Part shown: positions 32,721 through 45,370 of the stretch, piece by piece | Layout of the letters: the number at the start of each line of letters is the position of its first letter | How positions within the stretch are numbered: position 1 is the first letter of the stretch | Assembly: GCF_029407905.1 (NCBI RefSeq) | Contig: NC_073639.1 | Location: forward strand, 45,525,501 to 45,589,500 | Length of the DNA: 64,000 nt | Origin: Bubalus kerabau | Lineage: Eukaryota; Chordata; Mammalia; Artiodactyla; Bovidae | Direction of reading: 5' to 3' | The notes under the pieces: model-generated | What the model saw: only the letters and a program-made list of their open reading frames with translations | Told to the model about the DNA's origin: nothing | Databases searched by the model: none | Made by a program: the position numbers and the translations under genes

Positions 32721-33829
32721 AAGGTCAGGTATACCAGAGTTTGAATTGTTCTGTATGCTTAAAATATTCCATAATTGAAACACAAATCATACATTTTAGT
32801 GTTTTCCCTAAATATGCATATGTAGAGATATATTAATAAGGCTATATTATTGCAAAATTATTTTAAAATTAGTTCTTATTTAACTGCTGTCTAAAGTTAA
32901 AATACATATAATGCTATAAACCTAAAATTCAAAACAGTCCCACTTCTCTGTCTCCCAAGAAATATTTTTTTAAATCAAATCTTGATAAGAGATTTTTGAA
33001 GCCTCTTTTAAGGCTCTGGTGTTAAAGTTCATCTTGGTACAGGAATTCTCAACATGACAGGACTTTCTTAGCTATAATTTGTGATGCAAGGTGTGAGAAC
33101 TGGAGTGATGACTTGATTATTAGAAGCATCAATGTGAGAAAACCAAAAAGGTGATTACAGGAACAGCTTGAAACTCCCAAGTGCCAAACACAATGCAATT
33201 TTGGAGAAAAATAGACTCCATAAAACTCATTATTTTCACTGTAGTCAGAAAACTTTCCAAAAGTGGTTTTTCTTATAAACAGTAGATCATAATAAATTAT
33301 TTAAATTTTAAACTTTATGGGAAATGCAAAGCATTTATCTTTGAAGTTAAGATTAAAAGACAAAAAAAACTGTGCAAATTTCTTCTTCAATTTGGCAGTT
33401 TACATTTGTCTTTGAGGTAGGGGACTACTTTTATCAGGGGATAGGAGTAGGTATGGTACAAACTATCTCAGTGAACCCCTTAAATCTAACTACGAGTTAG
33501 CCTCTAGAAAATGTTAAGTGAAAAAATCACAACAAAGAGGAAAGAACACAAAAACTATGAAATCATAACTTTATTTAGAGACCATCATAAACCAGAGGTT
33601 GTGGAGCAGCCAAAAACTTTGATATCCCAGAAAAAAACCTCCAGGAGGGCTGGTGTGTCACATCAGCTCACCTGTGGTTAAGAACGGAAGCCAGAGATGC
33701 CTGTCATCATCACATGACTAGGAGTAAATCAGCTAGAACTGGATGTCTTGCTTAATGCCTAGTGTAGACTATCATGACAGTGGAGACCCACTCAGAGCCA
33801 GGGTAGCTGCTCTTTTCCAGACAAATTAG
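32721..33829. other. No feature recognised
   Basis: About 1.1 kb with no LINE/SINE text and no open frame of note. Apparently non-repetitive. Confidence 0.5.
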
Positions 33830-35890
33830 ATTTCAGAAGAAAATTAGGACATAATGAAAAAGATTTATATTTACCAAGAGGACAAAACAATCCTTTATGA
33901 GTATATACCTAACACCAGAGCTTCAAAATTCACAAAGCAAAAACTGACAGAACTGGGATGAAAAATAGATAAATCCAAAATCTGATTTAGAGACTTTAAA
34001 AGTCAGTTCTTATAATTGATAGAAGTAGGCAAAAATCAGTACGAAAACACAACATAATGGATACATATAGGCTACTCACATGATAGAATGAATATACATT
34101 CTTCCCATTTACACTGGAATATTAATCAGGATAGACCATAATCTAGGTTATTAAAACACTTAAGCAGGTTAAAACAGTTGAATCATGCAAGAGATACTTT
34201 CTGACCACAATACAATTACAAAAGAAATCTACAACAAAAATTCATCCTCAAATGTTTGTCAACTAAGCAACATAATTCTTTGTAAATCATGGTGTCTAAC
34301 TCATTGATCAAAGAGGAGAAGGAAGTAGAAAATGTTTTGAGTTAAATAAAATTGAAAACACAACATATAAAAATTTATGAGATAAACTAAGGATATGCTT
34401 ACAGGAAAATTTGAGCATCAGGTGCTTATATTAAGAAATAATGAAGGACTCAAACCAATGATCTAATTTTTTCATTCAATAATAAGAAAAGCAAGACAAA
34501 TTAAGGATAAATTGAGCAGAAGAAAAAATAATAAAAATATAAATCAATAAAGTTAAAAACAGAAACAAAAGGGATAAATAGATGAAACACAGATGACTCT
34601 GATAAGAAAATTAAAACTAATAATTATTTCCCCACCTCATTAGATGGAAAGACATATCTAATATTAACTAATATATTACTAAGTAACAAGATAACTGCAA
34701 ATCTTAAAAATAAGAGAAAAACATGTTAATAATTTTGACAATTAGATGAAATAGAACAACTTATTGAAACATACAATCTAGCAAAATCTCAGAAAAAAAG
34801 AAAATATATGAATGCATAGGCTTACATTAATTTAAAAACTGAATTTATAGTTTAAACCTTTCCTGCAAAGAAAACTCTAAGTGCACATGGCTTGGCTGGT
34901 AAATTCTACCAAACATTTATGGAAGAAATACTACCAGCATGTAACATACTTACAGAAAATGGAAGAAGAAACACTTCCCCATTTACTTTATGATGTGAGA
35001 ATTACCCTGATACTAAAGACAAAGACATTACAAGAAAAGAAATCTACCCATCAACTTCCATGGTGAACATAATTGCTAAAATCCTTCTTTATTAAATCCA
35101 GCTGTATATATTCATCATGACTAAATGGAGTTTAACTTGAGAAAACAAAGTTGCCTCTATATTTTAAAAAATCAATTATATTCACTAAATCAATAAACAA
35201 TCCCATTTCCTGATACGTGTGTTTATAGTGGGTTCAATCATAAGTGCCCAAAACAGGAAACAACTCAAAGATTCATCAACTTAGATGTGGATATACTGAT
35301 TGTAGAATAGCAATTAAATTGAATACTCATAAGTGTTAAAAATAAATGAAAATTGATATATTCCATAACGTGGATGACTCTAAAACGGATCATGCCAAAG
35401 CAGGAGAAGGAGGGGATGTGAAGAACTGAGAGAGTGGTATTTACATATATACACCACTACGTGTAAAATAGCTAGTGGGAAGCTGCTGTAGAGCACAGGG
35501 AGCTCAACTCAGTGCTCTGTGATGAACTAAAAGGGTGGGATAGGGGTGGGAGAGTGGGAAGGAGGATCAAGCGGGAGGGGATAAATGTACACATATGGCT
35601 GATTCACATTGCTGTACAGCAGAAACTAACATAATACTGAAAAACAATTTTACTCCAATAAAAAATAAAAATAAAATGCATCATACTAAGTGAAATACTC
35701 CAGACTCAGAAGCTATTCACTGTATGACTCCATGCATTTGACAGTCTGGAAAAGGCAGAATACCAGGGGCTGGAGGTGGGAATATTGGATTTATTATAAA
35801 GGGACAAAGGAACATTATAGGGGTAAGTGAACTGTTCTATATCTTGATTGTGGTGGAGGTTATAGATTGCATGATTCTTACGAATGACCA
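33830..35890 (+). mobile_element. Decayed L1M (sense), endonuclease to 3' UTR, interrupted
   Basis: Ordered L1 text: caccagagcttcaaaattca, aatcaggatagaccataatc, gacaattagatgaaatagaa, ggtaaattctaccaaacatt, then gaaacaactcaaagattcat and ccaggggctggaggtggg. A large internal deletion joins the RT start to the 3' UTR near 35160-35240. A younger L1 3' end lies at 35401-35678. Confidence 0.7.
35401..35678 (+). mobile_element. Cetartiodactyl L1 3' UTR insertion (sense)
   Basis: aggagaaggaggggatgtga, gctgctgtagagcacaggga, attgctgtacagcagaaact and an A-rich tail. The flanks gatcatgccaaag (35388-35400) and catcatactaag (35680-35691) are a diverged duplication of the L1M target. Confidence 0.85.
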
Positions 35891-35984
35891 GAAAATTATG
35901 AATGGCAGCCCAGTGTGTCATCAGAGGCTGATGTAGGGTGCCTGAGAGTTCTCCTCAGTCTGTCTCTCTCCAACACAATAAGTG

Positions 35985-36190
35985 TACCATCAGGTGATGA
36001 GATGACCAAGACACCGTATGGACAGAATCTGGATTGCTGGGACCATGTGTAGAAGAAGCCTGGAGATCAACTTGACCAGAACTGTCCATGATGAGTTCCA
36101 TGAGATGTTCCTGATGAGGGAGTGAGAAATAAGCCTTATGGTGAGACCGTGAGTTTGTTGCCCGTATCACTCATTGCTTATAATGCTACC
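35985..36190 (+). repeat. Possible ancient LTR-like repeat
   Basis: gatgaccaagacaccgtatg ... agaagcctggagatcaactt ... gagtgagaaataagcctta loosely follows the end of an ancient mammalian repeat with a gagaaataaacttct motif. Weak by eye. Confidence 0.35.
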
Positions 36191-37510
36191 CTTGGGGATT
36201 TGCCTGTCACACATAACTACCAACCTGCCAGTTCTACATGGACACATCCACCTTTCCTGCTAGAATCACCCCTGAAGAGTTAAGACATGCTCCACTCACG
36301 ATATCCCCATGACATTAAATAAAATTGTGAAGTAGACTTTATTGGTTTTCAGTGCCCAAATTCCTCATTCACTACACCCATTCATTTCCTTCAGTAGAGT
36401 CTTCATGTTTAATATGATGACTTAAGTTGTATTGTCACTGCAATCATCTAAGACACATTTTAATAAAGAATTAGAGCTCTGTCTATTTAAATTCTGATAT
36501 TAATGCATGAAGAGGTCATTTGGAGATCACACATTTCATCCTGTCCTATACTTTACCACAGTGAATATTTCTCACCATCAGCTCTCCCTGGTACTGATCT
36601 GTAAGGGAAAATGTGAAGTACAAGTTAATGGAGAGAATGTACCAGACTTGTGCTTCTAAAATGCCACAGAATAAGATTTCAGTCCTCTAAAATTAGGGAG
36701 AATGACTTCATTTTTAATCTTTCACTTTAAATCAAATATATATATATATAAAATTAAAATGCTGGATTCGAAGAGTAAGTCTACTTTTTCATGCATATTC
36801 ACATATGATAAACCATTTATAGACACTTCAATCTCCACTGCTTATATGCATTTTTCAGAGATAATGGCTTGCTAAAAATACTTTCAAATTTTAATAAGAG
36901 AATTCCCATTCAAATCTTATTCTCCTTTGATCATTTTGCTCAGTAAAGACAAGCTTTTATAAACTACTTTATAGTTTCTGTGTAAAATGAAAAAAAAAAA
37001 AAAATATTATTCTCTAATTTTATTCAGTGGACTTTCCCCCTAGTTCTCTGGCATGGGATACATATATGAACATTTCAAGAGGCTAGTAAAATCGTTAATT
37101 ATATAGCATATTTGTGATTTAGTTTTTAGTCATATTGCAGTATTCAAATATCACTAAGTAATAAAGCTACAGACAATTTTTTCCTCTGATAATTTATATG
37201 TAGAATATTTCTTGCCCTCAAACTGTTTCCTTTGAGAGAAGCTTAACTGAGAAATAAAGTGCAATAATGAAGAATCTGTTGAAACTCATGGAATTTTATA
37301 GTCCATAGAATTATAACAAGAGTAAGCTAATTGATCCTAAAACATGCCTCTTCTATATTTTAAATATTTGTCAACCTTAACTTTTCATTCATCTTCAGCA
37401 ACACCACTTAAGTTCAATTATCTAAGTATTCATCTTATTTATCCTTATGATTAATACTAACTTATTTCTAACTCTTTTATCTCCACAAGTCAATTGGAGT
37501 AAACATTATA
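36191..37510. other. No feature recognised
   Basis: About 1.3 kb of AT-rich DNA with a short TA run (36738-36751) and an A run (36991-37005). No gene or named repeat. Confidence 0.5.
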
Positions 37511-37523
37511 AAATGTAAATATG

Positions 37524-40203
37524 GGGGGCAGCCCCAGGATGGCAGAGGAATAGGATGGGGAGATCACTTTCTCCCCCACAAATTCATCAAAAGATCATCT
37601 GAATGCTGAGCAACTTCCACAAAACAACTTCTGAAAGTTGGTGGAGGACACCAGACACCCAGAAAGGCAGCCCATTCTCTTTGAGAATATGTAGGACAAA
37701 ATATAAAAGTAGCTAGGACAAAATATAAAAGACAAAAACAGAGATTAAAGAGTTAGGGACAGAGACCTGTTCTGGGGAGGGAGTGATGAAGGAGAAATTT
37801 CCAAACAGTAGGAAACCCTCTCACAGGTAGGTCTGTGGGGAGTTTCGGAATCTCAGAGGGCAACAATTAGGAGGAAAGGAAAAAAAAAAAAAAATCCACA
37901 GATTAGGTGCCTACGACAACTGTCAGTGGAGAAGTAGCCCAGACTCTAGCATCTGCCACCAGCAAGTTGGGTCTGTACAGAGAAGCCTAGGCTGCATCAT
38001 TGGTCCTTAGAGTAAGGGTCGGGCCTGAATGCCCTGAGGACAATCTGAGGGGGCTAACATGAGATAGCAACCCAAACTGTGGGATCACCAGAGAGGGGAA
38101 AAAACAGAGAGAGAGAACTTTCCCGCAAAAGGCTCTAACTGGCAGCCTGGCCCACACACAGAACAAAGGATTGAGTGAATACCAAAGGAGAGCTAGCTAG
38201 CTGCATACAGGCCCCTCCCCAAGCCAGAGGCAGAGAGGCAGTTGTTTGACAGCCAGAGGTGGAACGCAAGGGGCTACTCCAATATTGGCTCCAGAGACCA
38301 GCATCTTCCACCAAACTGTAAGCAGGCTCCCAGTTGCTAACCACGTTTTCCTGGGATTCTAGATGGTTGACATCTCCAGGAGGGCCACAGCCTGAGATCA
38401 GCTCCCCAGAGGAGACACACAGCACACCTGAGACGGTGCTCTTGCGGTGCACCTGGGAAACCGAGTGGCCAGGACTGAGGAGGTAATTAAGACACCCAGC
38501 CCATCTGGGACAGTTCACTCACCAAGCACCTGAACTGTTTGGACCTAGGAAGGGCACAAAACGCTTGCCCAACTGAGTCTATGCCCTTATGGAGTACCTT
38601 AGAACCTGAACCTGAGCTGCTTAGATCTGGGAAGTGCATGCAATGCAGAGCCCGCTTTGGACAGTGCCCTGCAGAGCACCCTGGAGCCTGAGCAGTGTTG
38701 TCTGGGTCTACAGTGTAGTGAAACAGTGCAGACCCGGACAACACACACCACTGTGAGCTGGGACAAACCCAGTGTGGTCCATACACTGTGAGCACTCCAC
38801 AGCACACCAGAGATATTTGTTTGCAGTGTTCCTCCCTCCCTACAACACAACTCAACAAGTGAGCCTAAATAAGTGACTACCTTCGCCCCCTTGTGACAGG
38901 GCAGAAATTAGACACTGAAGAGACATGCAAACAGAGGAAGCCAAAATAAACAAAGAAGAGGGAACCGCTCTGGAAGTGACAGGTGCAACAGATTAAAAAC
39001 CTGTAGTTGACATTGACTAAGCATTGGAAGGGACCTATAGACCTTGAGAACAAATACAAGCTGGAACCAGGAACTATCTAAAACTGAATTGACCTCACAC
39101 TGCCCACAACGGCTCCAGAGAAATTCCTAGATATATTTTTCTTTATTACTCCTTTAATTTTCAGTTGAATAACCTACTCTTACCTTGAAAGAAAAGACCC
39201 TATTTTTAAAGCAAATTTCATATGTATATTTTTTATAATTTTTGTGATTGATTTTGTTTTGTATTTTTAATATTGCATTTTTGAGAGTCTAATGTCGATC
39301 CTAGATTTTTAATCTTGCTTTTTAGTATTTGTTATCAATTTTGTACCTTTAAGAATCTAATCTTCTGTATCCATTTTCACTTAGGGATGTGATTACTGGC
39401 TTGATTGCTCTCACCCCTTTTGACGCTCACTTTTCTCCCCAAGGTCACCTCTATCTCCTCCCTCCCACTTCTCGTCTCTATTTAACTCTGTGAATCTCTC
39501 TGGGTGTTCCAGGCTATGGAGAACACTTAGGGAACAGATTACTGGCAAGATTGGTCTCTCCACTTTTGACTCCCCCTCTTCTCCTCTTGGTCACTTCTAT
39601 TTCCCTCCTCCCTATTCTCTTCTCCATGTAACTCTGTGCACCTTTTTGGGTATCCCTTGCTGTGGAGAATTGTTTCACCATTAACCTAGATGTTATATCG
39701 TCTGTGCTCAATGGATGGAGAAGTCTTGAGACTACTGTAGAATAAGACTGAAAGCCAGAGGCAGGAGGCTTAACTCCAAAACTTGAGAACATCAGAGAAC
39801 TCCTGATTCCAGGGAACATTAACAGACAAGAGCTCATCCAAAAGCCTCCATACCTACACAGAAACCAAGCTCCACCCAAGAGGCAACAAGTTTCAGAGCA
39901 AGATATACCACACAAATTCCCCAGCAAAGCTGGAACACAGCCCTGAGCATTAAAAGACAGGATGCTTAAAGCCATACCAAACCTATAGACACCCCCAAAA
40001 CCCACTACTGGACACTTCTTTGCACTCCAGAGAGAAGAGATCCAGCTCCACCCACCAAAACACAGATGCAAGCTCCCCTAACCAGGAAACCTTGATAAGC
40101 CACTAGTCCAATCCCAACCACAGGGTGCAGGCTCCACAATAAACAGGAACCACAAACTTCCAGCCTACAGAAAAGGCACCCCAAACACAGCCATCTAAAC
40201 AAA
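37524..40203 (+). promoter_or_regulatory. L1 5' UTR (internal promoter region)
   Basis: About 2.7 kb precedes ORF1, beginning ggggcagccccaggatggca. The L1 5' UTR is the family's internal RNA polymerase II promoter. This is the most GC-rich part of the window (about 38100-38900). It contains two tandem arrays seen by eye: units of about 90 bp at 38524-38704 and a pair of about 150 bp at about 39380-39690. Present activity is not implied. Confidence 0.75.
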
Positions 40204-40617
40204 ATGAAAAGGCAGAGAAATATTCAACAGGTAAAGGAACATGATAAATGCCCACCAGGCCAAACAAAAGAGGAGGAGATAGGGAGTCTACCTGAAAAAG
40301 AATTCGAAATAACAATAGTCAAGATGATGCAAAATCTTGAAAACAAAATGGAGTTATAGATAAATAGATTAGAGAAAAGTATTGAGAAGATGCAAGAAAT
40401 GTTTACCAAAGACCTAGAAGAAATAAAGAAGAGTCAATCAATAATGAATAATGCAATAACTGAGATCAAAAGCACTCTGGACGGAACTGACCGTATAATA
40501 ACTGAGGCAGAAGTTAGGATAAGTGAGGTGGAAGATAGAATGGTGGAAATAAATGAAGCAGAGAGGTAAAAAGAAAAAAGAATTAAAAGAAATGAGGACA
40601 AGCTTAGAGACCCCTGG

Positions 40618-40821
40618 TGCTGGTTTAGTCACTAAATTGTGTCTGACTCTTGTGACCCCATGGACTATAGCCTGCCAGACTCCTCTGTCAATGGGATTCT
40701 CCAGGTAAGAATACTGGAGTGGGTTGCCATTTTCTTCTCCAGTTATCTTCTAGATCCAGAGATCAAACCTAGATCTCCTGCATTGCAGGCAGATTCTTTA
40801 CCAACTGAGCTATGAGGGAAT
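40618..40821 (-). repeat. Bov-tA SINE (antisense) in L1 ORF1
   Basis: tgctggtttagtcactaaat to ccaactgagctatgagggaa. Short duplication cccctgg at 40611-40617 and 40822-40828. Confidence 0.92.
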
Positions 40822-41314
40822 CCCCTGGGACAATGTTAAATGCCCCAACATTCAAATCATAGGAGTCCCAGCAGAAGACAAAAAGAAAGGGCATGAGAAA
40901 ATACTTGAGGAAATAATAGTTTAAAATTTCTCTAAAACAGGCAAGGAAGTAGCCACCCAAGTCCAAGAAACCCAGAGAGTCCCAAACAGGCTAAACCCAA
41001 GGCAAACACCCCTGTTCAATTCACTTCAGTTCAGTGGCTCAGTCATGTCTGAATCTTTGTGACCCCATGAATCACAGCACGCCAGACCTCCCTATCCATT
41101 ACCAACTCCTGGAGCCCACCCAAACCCCTGTCCATTGTTTCAGTGATGCCATCCAACCATCTCATCCTCTGTCATCCCCTTCTCCTCCTGTCCTCAATCT
41201 TTCCCAGCATCAGGGTCTTTTCAAATTAGTCAGCTCTGCATCAGGTGGCCAAAGTATTGGAGTTTCAGCTTCAACATGAGTCCTTCCAATGAACACCCAG
41301 GACTGATTTCCTTT

Positions 41315-41960
41315 CAGTCAGTTCAGTTCAGTCGCTCAGTCTTGTCCGACTTTTTGTGACCCCATGAATCACAGCATGCCAGGCCTCCCTGTCCATCACC
41401 AACTCCAGGAGTTCACTCAGACTCAATCCATCGAGTCAGTGATGCCATCCAGCCATCTCATCCTCTGTCGTGCCCTTCTCCTCCTGCCCCCAATCCCTCC
41501 CAGCATCAGAGTCTTTTCCAATGAGTCAACTCTTCACATGAGGTGGCCAAAGTACTGGAGTTTCAGCTTCAGCATCATTCCTTCCAAAGAAATCCCAGGG
41601 CTGATCTCCTTCAGAATGGACTGGTTGGATCTCCTTGCAGTCCAAGGGACTCTCAAGACTCTTCTCCAACACCACAGTTCAAAAGCATCGATTCTTCAGT
41701 GCTCAGCTTTCTTCACAGTCCAACTCTCACATCCATACATGACCACTGGAAAAAACATAGCCTTGACTAGACGGACCTTTGTTGGCAAAGTAATGTCTCT
41801 GCTTTTGAATATGCTATCTAGGTTGGTCATAACTTTCCTTCCAAGGAGTAAGTGTCTTCTAATTTCATGGCCGCAGTCACCATCTGCAGTGATTTTGGAG
41901 CCCAAAAAAATAAAGTCTGACACTGTTTCCACTGTTTCCCCATCTATTTCTCATGAAGTA
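41315..41960 (-). mobile_element. BovB inserted in BovB (antisense)
   Basis: A second, younger-type BovB 3' portion. It begins cagtcagttcagttcagtcg and ends ctatttctcatgaagta. The outer copy breaks at gatttccttt (41305-41314) and resumes atccccttt (41961-41969), a 9-bp duplication with two differences. Antisense stop TCA at 41696-41698 ends its 79-codon frame. Confidence 0.9.
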
Positions 41961-41969
41961 ATCCCCTTT

Positions 41970-44900
41970 AGGATAGACTGGTTGGATCTCCTTGCAGTCC
42001 AAGGGACTCTCATGAGTCTTCTGCAATGCCATCATTCAAAAGGATCAATTCTTCAGCAGTCAGCTTTCTTTATAGTCTAAATCTCACATCCATACATGAC
42101 TACTGGAAAAACCATAGCCTTGATAAGGACCTTTTTAGACACAGTAGTGTCTCTGCTTTTTAATATGCTGTCTAGGTTGGTCAAAACTTCCCTTCTAAGG
42201 AGTAAGCGTCTCTTAATTTCATGGCTACAGTCACCATCTGCAGTGATTTTGGAGCCCCCAAAAATAAAGTCAGCCACTGTTTCGACTGTTTCCCCGTCTA
42301 TTTGCCATGAAGTGATGGGACCGGATGCCATGATCTTGGTTTTCTGAATGTGAGCTTTAAGCCACCATTTCCACTCTCCTCTTTCACTTTCATCATGAGG
42401 CTCTTTAGTCCTTCTTCACTTTCTGCAATAAGGGTGGTGTCATCTACATATCTGAAGTTATTGATATTTATCCCTGCAATCTTGATTCTAACTTGTGCTT
42501 CATCCGGCCAGCGTTTCTCATGATATACTCTGCATAGAAGTTAAATAAGCAGGGTGACAATATACAGCCTTGACGTACTCCTCTTCCTATGAGGAACCAG
42601 TCTGTTGTTTCATGTCCAGTTCTAACTGTTACTTTTTGACCTACATACATATTTCTCAAGAGGCAGGTCAGGTGGTCTGGTATTCCCATCTCTTGAAGAA
42701 TTTTCCAGTTTATTGTGATCCACACAGTCAGAGGCTTTGGCATAGTCAATAAAGCAGAAATAGATGCTTTTTCTGGAACTCTCTTGCTTTTTCAATGACC
42801 CCTCGGGTGTTGGCCATTTGATCTCTGGTTCCTCTGCCTTTTCTAAAACCAGCTTGAACATCAGGAAGTTCACGGTTCACATATTGCTGAAGCCTGGCTT
42901 GGAGAATTTTGAGCATTACTTTACTAGTGTGTGAGATGAGTGCAAGTGTGTAGTAGTTTGAGCATTCTTTGGCATTGCCATTCTTTGGGATTGGAATGAA
43001 AATTGACCTTTTCTGGTCCTGTGGCCACTGCTGAGTTTTCCAAATTTGCTGGCATATTGAGTACAGCACTTTCACAGCATCATCCATTCAACTGGAATTC
43101 CATCACCACCACTAGCTTTGTTTGGAGTGATGCTTTCTAAGGCCCACTTGACTTCACATTCCAGGATGTCTAACTCTAGGTGAGTAATCACACCATCGTG
43201 ATTATCTGGGTCGTGAAGATTTTTTTTTTTTTTTTGTACAGTTCTTCTGTGTATTCTTGTCACCTCTTCTTATGTTCTGCTTCTGTTAGGTCCATACCAT
43301 TTATGTTCTTTATTGAGCCTATCTTTGCATGAAATATTCCCTTGTATCTCTAATTTTCCTGAAGAGAACTCTAGTCTTTCCCATTCTATTATTTTCCTCT
43401 ATTTCTTTGCATTGATCACTGAGGAAGGCTTTCTTATCTCTCCTTGTTATTCTTTTGAACTCTGGATTTAAATGGGTATATCTTTCCTTTTTTCCTTTGC
43501 TTTTGGCCTCTCTTGTTTTCACAGTTATGTGTAAGGTCTCCTCAGACAGCCATTTTGGTTTTTTGCATTTCTTTTTCTTAGGGATGGTCTTGCTCCCTGT
43601 CTCCCACACAGTATCATGAACCTTCATCCATAGTTCATCAGGCACTCTGTCTGTCAGATCTATTACCTTAAATCTGTTTCTCACTTCCACTGTATAATCA
43701 TAAGTGATGTGATTTAGGTCATACCTGAATGGTTTAGTGGTTTTCCCCACTTTCTTCAATTTATGTCTGAATTTGGCAATAAGGGTTTCATGATCTGAGC
43801 CACAGTCAGCTCCCAGTCTTGTTTTTGCTGACTGTATACAGCTTCTCCTGGAGACAGCAATGGCACCCCACTCCAGTACTCTTGCCTGGAAAACCCCATG
43901 GGTGGAGGAGCCTGGTAGGCTGCAGTCTATGGGGTCGTGAAGAGTTGGACACGACTGAGCGACTTCACTTTCACTTTTCCCTTTCATGCATTGGAGAAGG
44001 AAATGGCAACCCACTCCAGCATTCTTGCCTGGAGAATCCCAGGGATGGGGGAGCCTGGTAGGTTGCTGTCTATGGGGTCACACAGAATCGGACACGATTG
44101 AAGTGACTTAGCAGCATACAGCTTCTCCATCTTTGGCTGTGAAGAATATAATCAATCTGGTTTTGGTGTTGACCATCTGGTGATGTCCATGTGTAGAGTC
44201 TTCTCCTGTGTTGTTGGAAGAGGGTGTTTGTTATGACCAGTGCATTCTCTTGGCAAAACTCTATTAGCCTTTGCCCTGCTTCATTCCATATTCCAAGGCC
44301 AAATTTGCCTGTTACTCCAGGTGTTTCTTGACTTCCTACTTTTGTATTCCAGTCCCCTATAATGAAAAGGACATCTTTTTGGGGTGTTAGTTCTAAAAGG
44401 TCTTGTAGGTCTTCAGATGACTGTTCAAGTTCACCTTCTTCAACATTACTGATCAGGGCATAGACCTGGATTACTGTGATATTGAATGGTTTGCCTTGGA
44501 AACTAAGAGAGATCATTCTATCGTTTTTGAGATTGCATCCAAGTACTGCATTTTGGAGTCTTTTGTTGACTATAATGGGTACTCCATTTCTTCTGTCACT
44601 TCTTGCCCACAGTGGTAGATATAATGGTTATCTGAATTAAATTCACGCATTCCAGTTCATTTTTGTTCACTTATTCCTAGAATGTTGACATTCACTCTTG
44701 CCATCTCCTGTTTGACCACTTCCAATTTGCCTTGATTCATGGACCTAACATTCCAGGTTCCTATGCAATATTGCTCTTCACAGCTTATATCACCAGTCAC
44801 ATCCACAACTGGGTATTGTTTTTTCTTTGGTTCCATCCCTTCATTCTTTCTAGAGTTATTTCTCCATTGATCTCCAGTAGCATATTGGGCACCTACCGAC

Positions 44901-45067
44901 CTGGAGAGTTCATCTTTCAGTGTCTGATCTTTTTGCCTTTTCATAGTGTTCATGGGTTTCTCAAGGCAAGAATACTGAAGTGGTTTGCAATTCCTTTCTC
45001 CAGTGGACCAAATATTGTCAGAACTCTCCACCATGACCTGGCTGTCTTGGGTGGCCCTACATGGCAT
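41970..45067 (-). pseudogene. BovB ORF2 pseudogene of the 41-45 kb copy
   Basis: Minus-strand pieces in order: endonuclease start with GTWNVR (44657-45067), endonuclease core (44070-44516, including IIGDWNTKVG and QIDYILHSQRW), pre-RT (43319-43830), RT (42746-43087 and 42468-42749, with GVRQGCILSP) and C-terminus (42077-42331). The catalytic box at 42439-42450 reads YVDD in its local frame. At least five frame breaks plus the Bov-A2 make it inactive. It preserves the complete domain order and is the best reference for BovB layout in this window. Confidence 0.9.
43849..44115 (+). repeat. Bov-A2 dimeric SINE (sense) in BovB endonuclease region
   Basis: Exact 13-bp duplication atacagcttctcc at 43836-43848 and 44116-44128. 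Two Bov-A units are joined by cacttttccctttcatgcat. Confidence 0.93.
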
Positions 45068-45162
45068 GGGTTAGTTTCACTGAGTTAGACAAGGTTGTGG
45101 TCCATGTGATCAGATTGGCTATTTTTCTGTGATTGTGGTTTCAGCCATTCTACCGTCTGATG

Positions 45163-45370
45163 CCCTCTCTCAGTGCCTACTGTCTTACTGGGGTTTCTCT
45201 TACCTTCATGTGTGGTATCTCTTCATGGCTGCTCCAGCAAAGGGCAGCTGCTCTTCCTTACTTTGTACATGGGGTATCTCTTTACAGCCTCTGCTCCTGA
45301 CCTTGTACATGGGGTATCTTCTCATGGCTTCCACCCCTGACCTTGGACATAGGGTATCTTGTGCCAGTTG
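45163..45370 (-). promoter_or_regulatory. BovB 5' leader with tandem units
   Basis: Four tandem units of about 26-57 bp share acctTgtacatggGGTATCT, starting near 45201, 45258, 45300 and 45340 (plus-strand reading). They form the 5' end of the antisense BovB. A 5' UTR repeat array of this kind may serve as its promoter, but this is inference from LINE biology, not visible here. Confidence 0.65.

Larger units (their letters stand above)
41015..45370 (-). mobile_element. Near full-length BovB (antisense) in L1 ORF1
   Basis: The element runs right to left: 5' leader 45163-45370, endonuclease, RT and C-terminal regions, 3' end at about 41015. It is interrupted by another BovB (41315-41960) and a Bov-A2 (43849-44115). 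L1 ORF1 stops at aaacacccc and resumes at acacatattaatc with at most a few bases lost and no convincing target duplication. Its leader consists of GGGTATCT-bearing tandem units and is unrelated to the leader of the 9335-12760 copy. Confidence 0.93.

Noticed and set aside
38135..38858. Minus-strand frames of 123-127 codons
   Set aside because: They lie antisense in the GC-richer L1 5' UTR. No protein motif, and such frames are expected with fewer AT-rich stops.
41364..42080. 238-codon plus-strand open frame
   Set aside because: It is the antisense shadow of two nested BovB copies. The coding strand of those elements is minus, and the same shadow frame appears opposite every BovB 3' end.
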